From Bacteroidales bacterium (GTDB taxonomy: Bacteria > Bacteroidota > Bacteroidia > Bacteroidales > JAADGE01), in contig JAOZQB010000010.1 of the NCBI GenBank assembly GCA_029932445.1, positions 12,936 through 26,365 on the forward strand: DNA of 13,430 nucleotides, read 5' to 3'. Shown piece after piece: positions 6,838-13,430 of this stretch. Each line of letters starts with the position of its first letter. The first letter of the stretch is position 1. The position numbers and the translations under genes were made by a program. The notes beneath the pieces are model-generated. The model was not told the origin of the DNA, searched no databases, and was given only the letters and a program-made list of their open reading frames with translations.

Positions 6838-7371
6838 ATGCAAAGTCAAAGTTTATTTACCAGAATGACCGGAAAGAATGTACTAATGTCATTTACAGGA
6901 CCTTTTGATACCGAAGTCTTGTCTATTTTCGGAAAAAATATTGAAAACTCAATTTCTCAAAATAAAAAGCTTAATAAAACAATCTTTAAAGTATTTATTG
7001 AATTAGCACAAAATGTTTCTTATTATTCGCTTGAAAAAGAAATGACTAAAAAAGGTGAGAAAGCCGGTGTCGGTACCTTTATTATTCAGGATTTTAATGA
7101 TTATTATTATTTTGTTTTAGGAAATCCGATTGACGAAAGACATGAAGCTATTTTGAGAGACAAATGCAGCCGGATTAACTCATATGACAGAGACGGATTG
7201 AGAGCATACAAACGAGAATTAAGAAAACTGCCTCCCGGCGAAAGAGGAACCGGTAATATCGGACTTGTTCAAGCAGCTTTGGTTTCACGAAATCCGTTAG
7301 ATTATACTTTTATTGAAATTAATGACAGTCAATCTTTTTATATTGTTGCAGTAAAAATAAATAAAGACTAA
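6838..7371 (+). CDS. SiaB-family protein kinase (first copy)
   Basis: This 177-residue cytosolic protein belongs to the SiaB (DUF6272) family of GHKL-type small kinases. In Pseudomonas SiaB phosphorylates SiaC on a threonine. The N-box-like motif is FIELAQNVSYYS at 53-64, with Glu55 and Asn59 in the positions expected to bind Mg-ATP. The C-terminal GERGTGNIGLVQAALVS at 134-150 looks like the glycine-rich ATP-lid (G) region. FVLGNPID at 92-99 is the family's middle strand. It heads an operon whose next gene, 1 bp away, is a paralog, followed by siaC. Glycines 137, 139 and 142 are kept, so this copy is the better candidate for an active kinase. I judge family membership from motifs and gene order; activity is inferred. 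Confidence 0.85.
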   Translation: MQSQSLFTRMTGKNVLMSFTGPFDTEVLSIFGKNIENSISQNKKLNKTIFKVFIELAQNVSYYSLEKEMTKKGEKAGVGTFIIQDFNDYYYFVLGNPIDERHEAILRDKCSRINSYDRDGLRAYKRELRKLPPGERGTGNIGLVQAALVSRNPLDYTFIEINDSQSFYIVAVKINKD

Positions 7372-7372
7372 A

Positions 7373-7915
7373 ATGAATACAATTAATAAAAAATTAAGTT
7401 TAGGACAAAGTTTGTTTTCAGAAGAAATCAGAATATCTTATAAAGGTCCCGTTGACGGAAAAATAATCACATTTTTAGGTGATTATATATATGTAATAAA
7501 TGAGTTATCTGAAAAAGCGACTCGAAAAATTTTTAAAATCTTTTTTGAATTGGCTGAAAATATTTCAAAATATTCCGCTGATAAAATAAAGCTTAAAGAT
7601 GGTAAAGAAGTCGGTTCCGGAACAATTATATTAAAAGAAACCGTACAAAATTTCATCTTAGTTACCGGGAATCCTATTAAAAATAATGATCTCATTCCGG
7701 TAATGGAGAACAGTAAAAACATTAACAATTTAGGACATGATGAACTTCGAGAATATAAAAGAGAAGTTCGAAAAGACAATACAATAAAAAAAGACAGTCC
7801 GAATATCGGACTCATTGCTGTGGCTCTTACATCAGGAAATCCTCTTGATATTGAGATAAATCCGATTGATGATGAAACATCTTATTTCTCATTAGCAGTT
7901 AAAGTTGATAAATAA
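7373..7915 (+). CDS. SiaB-family protein kinase-like protein (second copy)
   Basis: This 180-residue protein is a clear paralog of the preceding gene. Matching blocks include the Gly-Pro near residue 25 (KGPVDGKI), the N-box FFELAENISKYS at 57-68 with Glu59 and Asn63, VTGNPIKNND at 97-106, LREYKREVRK at 125-134 and NIGLIAVALTSGNPLD at 144-159. The ATP-lid region differs: where the first copy has G-T-G-N-I-G, this one has D/S-P-N-I-G (141-146), so two glycines are lost. That may make it a weak kinase, a regulatory partner of the first copy or a kinase for another substrate. It starts 1 bp after the first copy ends, so translation is probably coupled, and precedes siaC by 18 bp. The two copies are diverged enough that the duplication is not recent. 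Confidence 0.82.
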   Translation: MNTINKKLSLGQSLFSEEIRISYKGPVDGKIITFLGDYIYVINELSEKATRKIFKIFFELAENISKYSADKIKLKDGKEVGSGTIILKETVQNFILVTGNPIKNNDLIPVMENSKNINNLGHDELREYKREVRKDNTIKKDSPNIGLIAVALTSGNPLDIEINPIDDETSYFSLAVKVDK

Positions 7916-7933
7916 TTTTAAAATAAAAAATAA

Positions 7934-8332
7934 ATGGAAAATATTTATATTGAAGGCTCGCACACTAATTTTTTTGTACCTACAGTAGAATTTAATGCCG
8001 AAACAGGTGTTTGTGTCCTTTCCGGTGAATCTTTTTTGGAAGATACTATTGAATTTTATGACCCTTTAGTACAATGGTTAGAAGAATATACGTCTGAAAT
8101 AAAAAAGCCGATGACGTTTGAAATAAAATTGACTTATTTTAATACAAGTACATCCAGAAGTATTCTTGACTTACTGAATATTCTGAAAGAATACGAAGAT
8201 GACGGCGGGGAAATAATCGTAAATTGGCATTACGATGAAGATGATATTGATATGGAAGAAGATATTGAAGATTACATGCTTGACACAGGGCTGGAAATCA
8301 ATATGATACCATTTGATGAAGATGAATTTTAA
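7934..8332 (+). CDS. SiaC-family regulatory phosphoprotein (DUF1987)
   Basis: This is a 132-residue acidic cytosolic protein of the SiaC (DUF1987) family. In Pseudomonas aeruginosa SiaC is phosphorylated by SiaB and dephosphorylated by SiaA, and its unphosphorylated form binds the diguanylate cyclase SiaD. The diagnostic strand YFNTSTSRSILDLL lies at 68-81. Thr71 in NTS aligns with the phosphorylated Thr68 of Pseudomonas SiaC. The N-terminal IYIEGSHTNFFVPTVEFNAETG and the STAS-like alternation of strands and helices fit the family. The C-terminus (about 100-132) is very acidic (DEDDIDMEEDIED, DEDEF). It lies between two SiaB-like kinases and an XseB-like gene, with the predicted SiaA-type phosphatase shortly downstream. 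The family is clear; the partner it controls here is unknown. Confidence 0.9.
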   Translation: MENIYIEGSHTNFFVPTVEFNAETGVCVLSGESFLEDTIEFYDPLVQWLEEYTSEIKKPMTFEIKLTYFNTSTSRSILDLLNILKEYEDDGGEIIVNWHYDEDDIDMEEDIEDYMLDTGLEINMIPFDEDEF

Positions 8333-8334
8333 TT

Positions 8335-8541
8335 ATGAAAAAAAAAAACTTCTCTTATAATGAAGCAATTCAGGAAATTGAAGAAATTCTTTTTGAAGTT
8401 GAAAATAAAGATGTAGATATTGATGAATTGTCCGACAAAGTAAAAAGAGTTTCCTTCTTAATTAATGCTTGCAAAAATAAATTACTGAAAACAGAAGAAC
8501 AAATAGATAAGATTCTTGAAAATACAAATAACGATGAATAA
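8335..8541 (+). CDS. xseB: exodeoxyribonuclease VII small-subunit-like protein
   Basis: This is a 68-residue, highly helical protein. FSYNEAIQEIEEILFEVENKD at 6-26 followed by DIDELSDKVKRVSFLINACKNKLLKTEEQIDKIL at 28-61 matches the XseB pattern (sYeeAl-eLEeIv-kiE, then a second helix with a central Cys and a KL..tEe.i tail). XseB normally binds the C-terminal coiled coil of XseA to form exonuclease VII, which degrades single-stranded DNA. No xseA is in the window. The start is 2 bp after the siaC stop, so it is co-transcribed and probably translationally coupled with siaC. Either it is the cell's XseB moved to this operon, with xseA elsewhere, or an XseB-like helical adaptor for the Sia pathway. 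The fold call is good; the function here is open. Confidence 0.75.
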   Translation: MKKKNFSYNEAIQEIEEILFEVENKDVDIDELSDKVKRVSFLINACKNKLLKTEEQIDKILENTNNDE

Positions 8542-8542
8542 G

Positions 8543-8570
8543 AAAAGTATCATTTTTTTGATACTTTTTT
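8543..8570 (+). terminator. intrinsic terminator after the sia operon
   Basis: AAAAGTATCA at 8543-8552 pairs with TGATACTTTT at 8559-8568 around a six-T loop and runs into further T residues. The stem starts 1 bp after the XseB-like stop codon. It separates the four-gene operon from the large sensor phosphatase, although read-through is possible given the AT-rich stem and the absence of a clear promoter in the 40 bp that follow. Confidence 0.8.
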
Positions 8571-8608
8571 ATTAAAATCAAAACTCATTTTACAACACAT
8601 TTTAACAG

Positions 8609-11600
8609 ATGAAAAAGCTTTCGTTTTTGATATTAGTTTTATTCCCTTTCTTTATTAATGCTCAAACTTTAAATAAAATAAAAAAAGACGGTCAAATTAA
8701 TATTGCTCTGACCGAAAGCTGGAAAAATACCGTAAATTATAAAACTGCACAAGAATTTGCTGAATTTTTAAATGTAAAGTTCAATCCTGTTTCCATTGAA
8801 TGGGATGAAGTGTTTTCTCAAAACGGAAAAATTGAAACTGATTATAAAACAAATTCTGAAATTTCATATACACCTGATGCGCTTCAAAAATCAGATATAA
8901 TTTGCGGAACAATATATGTTTTGCCTTGGCGAAAAAAATTCTTTGACTTTGCCGGTATAATAGAAATAAGCGATCTGTTAATTATAAACCGAAAATTTTC
9001 AAAAAAAGTTAAAAATTATAATGACTTAAAAGGGTTAAGAATTGCTTTACTTGAAGAATCAACGTATGAAACAAACATAAAAAAAATCAATAATCAAATA
9101 GGCGGAGGAATTAAATTAATAAAAACAAAATCTGAAGATGAATCCTTAAAACTGCTCAAAGAAAATAAAGCAGACGGACTTATAACTGTTTCATTATTAG
9201 CACTTTCATATTTAAAAGAAGAAGAAAATTTTAAATTGGCTTTTCCTGTTAATAAACCGAAAGAAGTCGGCTGGGCCGTTAAGAAAGGCAATAAAGAAAT
9301 ACAAACCGAAATACAAAATTTCTTTAATACAATTAAAGGAAACGGAAAATTGGATCAATTATTTCGCGAACAATACGGCATTGATTATTCAACATATTTA
9401 GAAATTATTAATTCCTATTCTGTTGCAGGGAAAGATGCAAAAACACGTGATTTTGATGAAATTAAAAATTCAGGAAAAATCATTATAGCCCTGCGGGACA
9501 GAGATCTGGTTTGGCATCCGAAAGGGAAAAAACAATTCAATACACTTTTAGCAGAAAGTTTTGCAAAATATCTCGGACTAAAAGCCGAATATGTTATTAC
9601 GCCTAAATTTTCAAGATATTGGGAAACTAAAAACGGAAAAATAATCAAAGACAGTGCATACACACCCGGATGGTTTAATCATTTTGATGTTGCTTGTGAT
9701 TTAATTGACCCCTTGGATTGGCGATTAAAAAAAGTCGATGTTTTAGATTTTTTGCCCAATGCAAAAGTTGTAATCGGAAGAAAAGATACTAAAATTTCTT
9801 CAGTAAACGACCTTAAAAATCTAAGAGGTGTTACTTCAAAAGGGTCTTCCTACGAACATACATTAGTTCAAAATAATATCACAAATTATTTTCACGATAC
9901 AGGGAATAACTTTTTCAGCGATGTGATTTCAGGAAAAGCAGACTACACAATTTCAAATATATCTGTCTTTAAATTAGCTGATTATCCTGAGTTGGAAGCA
10001 AAGTTTATACTTGGGGAAATTAGAAAAATGGGTTGGGCAATAAAGAAAAACCAACCATTGCTCCGTCAGAAAATTTTGGAATTTTTTGAATATGCAAGAA
10101 AAAACGGAATTTTTGACGACTTTTTTAAACATCAAGCCGGCATGACCATGCAATCGGCTCAAAATTATCTCACCGTATTGCATGAGACTTATCAGGAAGG
10201 TTATTTTCCCTTTGTATTTTACGGAAAAGAAAAAGGACTTCCTCAAGAAGATGTTTTAGCGACATTTCAAGATAATGAAGGTTATATGTGGTTCGGAACT
10301 TACTCCGGTGTTGTAAAATACAACGGCCGGAAAATGAAATTATATAATAAAGAAAGCGGATTAGTAGGAAACTCGGTTTTTGCAATTGATCAAGATAAAA
10401 ACGGGAAAATCTATTTTGCCGGACTTGACGGAATTACAATTCTGGACAAAAAAACCGAAAAACTTTCAAGGAAATTTGAAGGCATCCCTTTTAAAGGAAT
10501 TTTTCTTGATGAAAATAATGTGTATTTCTACGGTGACCTCGGACTTTATATGATTAATTCGGAAAATAAAGAATTTTGTTTAAATAAAAAAAATCCGAAT
10601 TTGCCGATCAGAATAAATTCTGTTTCAAAAAACCCGAAATCAAATCAATTTATTATAGGTTCCGGTAACGGTATTTATCTGTACGAAAATAATATCGTAA
10701 AAAAACTTTCAGAAGATTTCTGTCTGTATGCTTATTATGATATTGACGGTAATCTGTGGTTATCAACAGAATCCGGATTTTATTTTATTGATGATATAAC
10801 AAAAGGTATCAATGAATCCGAAAAAATTAATACGTCTTTAAATATTCATGATACACCAATAAAAAATATAAAAGAAACAAAAGACGGTTCATTATGGTTA
10901 ATTTCCGATTATAAAATTTATCAATTATTAACCTTAAAACAAAAGCCGATTGTTTATGACAGTCACATCGGCTTAATGAATCATAAGATTCTTTCATTCT
11001 ATACAGATAATGAAGAAAATCTTTGGTTCGGATTTTCGGGAGGAATCCAAAAACTTACAAATAAAAGTCTACGTAATCTGTATCCCGAAAATTTAAACAG
11101 TACGGTAAATTCTGTTTTTAAGGATAAATCAGGAAGAGTTTGGATAGGAATGAGTTCCGGAATTCATTATATTAAAGGATATTTGACTGATTTTTCAAAA
11201 ACTTTTAAATTTCAGAACAATTCATTTGTAGTTGGTCAAACAAAAAATAATAATATCTTGATTGCCGACAATAAAAACATTTATCTTGTTGATGAAAAAA
11301 ATCTGAAAATTAAAAAATCAAAGGAATTTAAAAATCCCTTATTCCATTTAAATGATATATTTGTTTCTTCCTCAAATGAGATTTTCTTACTTACGGGAAA
11401 TGCAGGAATTATTTATTATTTGAAAAATTTTAAATCTGAATTGCAAACAATTGAGAATAAAAATACAACTTTATTAACTCAACTTACCGAATATAATAAC
11501 AAAATAATCGGTTCAAACAATACCGGATTAGTCGTTTTTGATTCCGGCACTTTTAAACCTTTAAAACAAATTAATTATCATACTTGGGCACTGCGATTAG

Positions 11601-13285
11601 ATTCTGTAAAAAATAAGAATTCCGAAAAATATTCTGAGTTTATTTGGGTCGGAACTCAAAACGGATTGGCAAAATACATGAATGATTCTTTAACTTTTGT
11701 TAATAATAATATTTTTTCAGAAACATTGATTACGGCAATTGAACATGCTGATAATCCTGATATGATATGGCTGGGAACGGATAAAGGCGTAAAATATTAT
11801 AATAAAAAAACAAATCAAATTGAATTTACCATTGATTCCAGAGACGGTTTGCTCGGAAATGAGATTTCTGTTGACGGATTGTATCTCGATAAATCGAACA
11901 TCCTATGGATAGGGACCTACCACGGGATTGCAACTTTTGATATTAAAAAGAAAAAAACCGAAAAATTCACACCGATTTGTCGTATTGAATCCATTACCAT
12001 AAACGGTAAAAATTATTTTAAAATTCCCGAACGATTAAAATCGAATCAAAATAATATAAGTTTTGAAATTTCGGGACTTTCTTTTAAAGATGAAAACTCT
12101 GTTGAATATGAATATTATTTACAAGGTTTGGATAATCAATTTGCATCATCAAAAGGGGAAAAGAACATTGCAACTTTTCCGTATTTACCTCCCGGAAAAT
12201 ACAGCTTTAAATATCGCACTAAAGGGAAAGACGGTATTTGGAGTTATTATCAAAGTGTTAATTTTGAGATTCGAAAACCTTTTTATTTAGAATGGTGGTT
12301 TATTGTACCTATGATATTAGTTGTCTTAATCGGATTTTTACTGATATCGAAATGGCGCATGCGTGTATTACAAAAACAGAATGAAAAACTTGAAAAAATT
12401 GTTGCTGAAAGAACATTTGAAATAACCGAGAAAAATACGGAACTGGAAGCTCAAAAAGAAGAAATAAAAGCACAACGAGATTTAGCAGAAGAACAAAGAG
12501 ATGAAATTATTCATCAAAAGAAGGATATCGAAGACAGCATTTTGTATGCAAAACGTATTCAAAATGCCATTCTTCCGCCGAAAAAACTCATCAGTAAATC
12601 GATGCCCGAGAATTTTATTTTATTTAAACCGCGTGATATTGTCAGCGGTGATTTTTATTGGGCAGCCGAAAAAAACAATATAACTTATTATGCTGCAGCA
12701 GATTGTACGGGTCACGGTGTTCCCGGAGCCTTTATGAGTATGCTCGGGATTTCTTTCTTAAATGATATTATAAGAACATCGCAAAAGGAACTTAAAGCTT
12801 CTGACATACTCAACAAACTGAAAGAAAAAGTGATTGAAGCATTGCACCAAACAGGTGAAGCACAGGAAGCAAAAGACGGGATGGATATTTCTCTTTGCAA
12901 AGTAAACAGTAAAAAAGAAACAGTAGAATATGCCGGTGCTTTTAATCCCTTATATATTGTAAGAAACAGCGAAATTTTAATTTACGAAGCCGATCGTATG
13001 CCGATAGGAATTTATGATTTTGACGGTGCCGGTGATAAATTTACAAACCACGAAATAAAACTTCATAAAGGTGATGCTCTTTATACATTCTCTGACGGTT
13101 ATGCTGATCAATTCGGAGGACCGAGAGATAAAAAGTTTATGATCGGAAGATTTAAAAAGATGCTTCTTGAAATTCAGGATTTATCAATGGAAAAACAAAG
13201 AGATTATCTTGAGAAAAAAATCGAAAATTGGATGGAAAACTACGAACAAGTTGATGATATTTTGGTTATCGGAACAAAATTCTAA
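8609..13285 (+). CDS. SiaA-like sensor: tandem solute-binding domains, beta-propeller, Y_Y_Y, TM and SpoIIE/PP2C phosphatase
   Basis: This is a 1558-residue inner-membrane receptor. Residues 1-18 are a signal peptide (cleavage likely after INA). Residues about 21-258 and 280-510 are two bacterial solute-binding (SBP_bac_3-like) domains; the first keeps the DI..GT.....R..FFDF pattern at about 94-112. Residues about 530-1122 form a two-component-regulator propeller with repeated W-(F/I/L/V)-G-T..G blades (for example near 560, 1015, 1054 and 1098). A Y_Y_Y domain spans about 1148-1225 and one membrane helix 1229-1249. A coiled coil follows (about 1252-1312), then a PP2C/SpoIIE phosphatase (about 1315-1558). 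The phosphatase keeps metal-binding acids Asp1348 (SGDFYW), Asp1365 (DCTGHG), Asp1423/Asp1426 (DGMD), Asp1496 (SDGYAD) and Asp1549/1550 (VDDILVIG), so it should be active. It most likely dephosphorylates the SiaC encoded upstream in response to a periplasmic ligand. No kinase or GGDEF domain is present. Confidence 0.88.
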   Translation: MKKLSFLILVLFPFFINAQTLNKIKKDGQINIALTESWKNTVNYKTAQEFAEFLNVKFNPVSIEWDEVFSQNGKIETDYKTNSEISYTPDALQKSDIICGTIYVLPWRKKFFDFAGIIEISDLLIINRKFSKKVKNYNDLKGLRIALLEESTYETNIKKINNQIGGGIKLIKTKSEDESLKLLKENKADGLITVSLLALSYLKEEENFKLAFPVNKPKEVGWAVKKGNKEIQTEIQNFFNTIKGNGKLDQLFREQYGIDYSTYLEIINSYSVAGKDAKTRDFDEIKNSGKIIIALRDRDLVWHPKGKKQFNTLLAESFAKYLGLKAEYVITPKFSRYWETKNGKIIKDSAYTPGWFNHFDVACDLIDPLDWRLKKVDVLDFLPNAKVVIGRKDTKISSVNDLKNLRGVTSKGSSYEHTLVQNNITNYFHDTGNNFFSDVISGKADYTISNISVFKLADYPELEAKFILGEIRKMGWAIKKNQPLLRQKILEFFEYARKNGIFDDFFKHQAGMTMQSAQNYLTVLHETYQEGYFPFVFYGKEKGLPQEDVLATFQDNEGYMWFGTYSGVVKYNGRKMKLYNKESGLVGNSVFAIDQDKNGKIYFAGLDGITILDKKTEKLSRKFEGIPFKGIFLDENNVYFYGDLGLYMINSENKEFCLNKKNPNLPIRINSVSKNPKSNQFIIGSGNGIYLYENNIVKKLSEDFCLYAYYDIDGNLWLSTESGFYFIDDITKGINESEKINTSLNIHDTPIKNIKETKDGSLWLISDYKIYQLLTLKQKPIVYDSHIGLMNHKILSFYTDNEENLWFGFSGGIQKLTNKSLRNLYPENLNSTVNSVFKDKSGRVWIGMSSGIHYIKGYLTDFSKTFKFQNNSFVVGQTKNNNILIADNKNIYLVDEKNLKIKKSKEFKNPLFHLNDIFVSSSNEIFLLTGNAGIIYYLKNFKSELQTIENKNTTLLTQLTEYNNKIIGSNNTGLVVFDSGTFKPLKQINYHTWALRLDSVKNKNSEKYSEFIWVGTQNGLAKYMNDSLTFVNNNIFSETLITAIEHADNPDMIWLGTDKGVKYYNKKTNQIEFTIDSRDGLLGNEISVDGLYLDKSNILWIGTYHGIATFDIKKKKTEKFTPICRIESITINGKNYFKIPERLKSNQNNISFEISGLSFKDENSVEYEYYLQGLDNQFASSKGEKNIATFPYLPPGKYSFKYRTKGKDGIWSYYQSVNFEIRKPFYLEWWFIVPMILVVLIGFLLISKWRMRVLQKQNEKLEKIVAERTFEITEKNTELEAQKEEIKAQRDLAEEQRDEIIHQKKDIEDSILYAKRIQNAILPPKKLISKSMPENFILFKPRDIVSGDFYWAAEKNNITYYAAADCTGHGVPGAFMSMLGISFLNDIIRTSQKELKASDILNKLKEKVIEALHQTGEAQEAKDGMDISLCKVNSKKETVEYAGAFNPLYIVRNSEILIYEADRMPIGIYDFDGAGDKFTNHEIKLHKGDALYTFSDGYADQFGGPRDKKFMIGRFKKMLLEIQDLSMEKQRDYLEKKIENWMENYEQVDDILVIGTKF

Positions 13286-13375
13286 TTTTTTAATGCAACT
13301 TTTTTAATTTATTATATCGTGTTATAAAACATGTAATTTTAAATTCATAAACAGCCGACAGCAAAAAATTGACGC
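13286..13375. other. short AT-rich intergenic region
   Basis: This 90-bp gap holds a run of T residues directly after the phosphatase stop but no convincing hairpin. TAATTTTA at 13334-13341 is a 7-of-8 match to the -7 box without a matching -33 element. Confidence 0.4.
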
Positions 13376-13430
13376 ATGAAAAAACAAATACTTTCAGCAA
13401 TAGTATTTTTAATAAGTATTAACTCTTTTG
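13376..13430 (+). CDS. start of an exported protein (truncated by window end)
   Basis: An ATG opens a frame of 18 visible codons that runs off the window. The product begins MKKQILSAIVFLISINSF: a charged start followed by a hydrophobic stretch, as in a Sec signal peptide. No cleavage site or domain is visible yet. It lies 90 bp after the sensor phosphatase on the same strand, so it could be a functional partner. Confidence 0.55.
   Translation, partial: MKKQILSAIVFLISINSF

Noticed and set aside
6821..6868. 16-codon upstream frame overlapping the start of the first siaB-like gene
   Set aside because: It is short, has no distinctive codons and sits in another frame; there is nothing to support a regulatory role.
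13309..13333. Weak hairpin (CGTGTT...AACATG) after the phosphatase gene as a terminator
   Set aside because: Only about six pairs including a G-U, and no following U-run.
1..13430. CRISPR arrays, tRNA/rRNA genes, insertion sequences or prophage remnants
   Set aside because: I found no regularly spaced repeats, cloverleaf-like sequence, transposase or phage-type genes. Coding and composition are uniform throughout, so no sign of a mobile island.

Overview
The window looks like a chromosomal segment of a Bacteroidota (Bacteroidetes) bacterium. The DNA is AT-rich and start codons lack Shine-Dalgarno sequences but sit behind A-rich leaders. Several promoter-like sites fit the Bacteroidetes pattern (TTTG, about 19-21 bp, TAnnTTTG). 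The gene content also fits: a regulator-propeller/Y_Y_Y sensor with a SpoIIE-type phosphatase and SiaB/SiaC-family proteins. Genus cannot be told from the sequence alone.

Layout. (1) 33-1296, plus strand: a DUF59/MIP18-family iron-sulfur assembly factor, then a cation diffusion facilitator with the His-Asp metal site typical of zinc exporters. (2) 1297-2919: a long leader holding a classical tryptophan attenuator that was not given as a gene. It has a promoter, a 22-codon leader peptide with tandem Trp codons, a strong intrinsic terminator and a mutually exclusive antiterminator. It controls a stand-alone trpB, with no other trp gene adjacent. (3) 6650-2973, minus strand: a tight three-gene operon of an MFS transporter, a DUF364 (putative metal-chelation) protein and an unusual fusion of two membrane modules to a THEP1-like P-loop NTPase. 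A long hairpin lies where it converges with trpB. (4) 6838-8541, plus strand, divergent from the previous operon: two tandem SiaB-family kinase-like proteins, a SiaC-family phosphoprotein and a small protein resembling the exonuclease VII small subunit, closed by an intrinsic terminator. (5) 8609-13285: a 1558-residue membrane protein. It has a signal peptide, two periplasmic solute-binding domains, a two-component-regulator beta-propeller, a Y_Y_Y domain, one membrane span, a coiled coil and a cytoplasmic PP2C/SpoIIE phosphatase. (6) From 13376 a further exported protein begins and runs off the window.

How the genes fit together. Regions 4 and 5 read as one partner-switching phospho-relay. 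The SiaB-like proteins would phosphorylate SiaC on a Thr in its NTS motif, and the large phosphatase would remove the phosphate when its outer domains sense a ligand. In Pseudomonas the SiaABC module controls the diguanylate cyclase SiaD. No GGDEF protein is present here, so the output is unknown, and the XseB-like protein in the same operon is a candidate. This module, the trp attenuator and the metal/NTPase fusion operon are the parts most worth following up.
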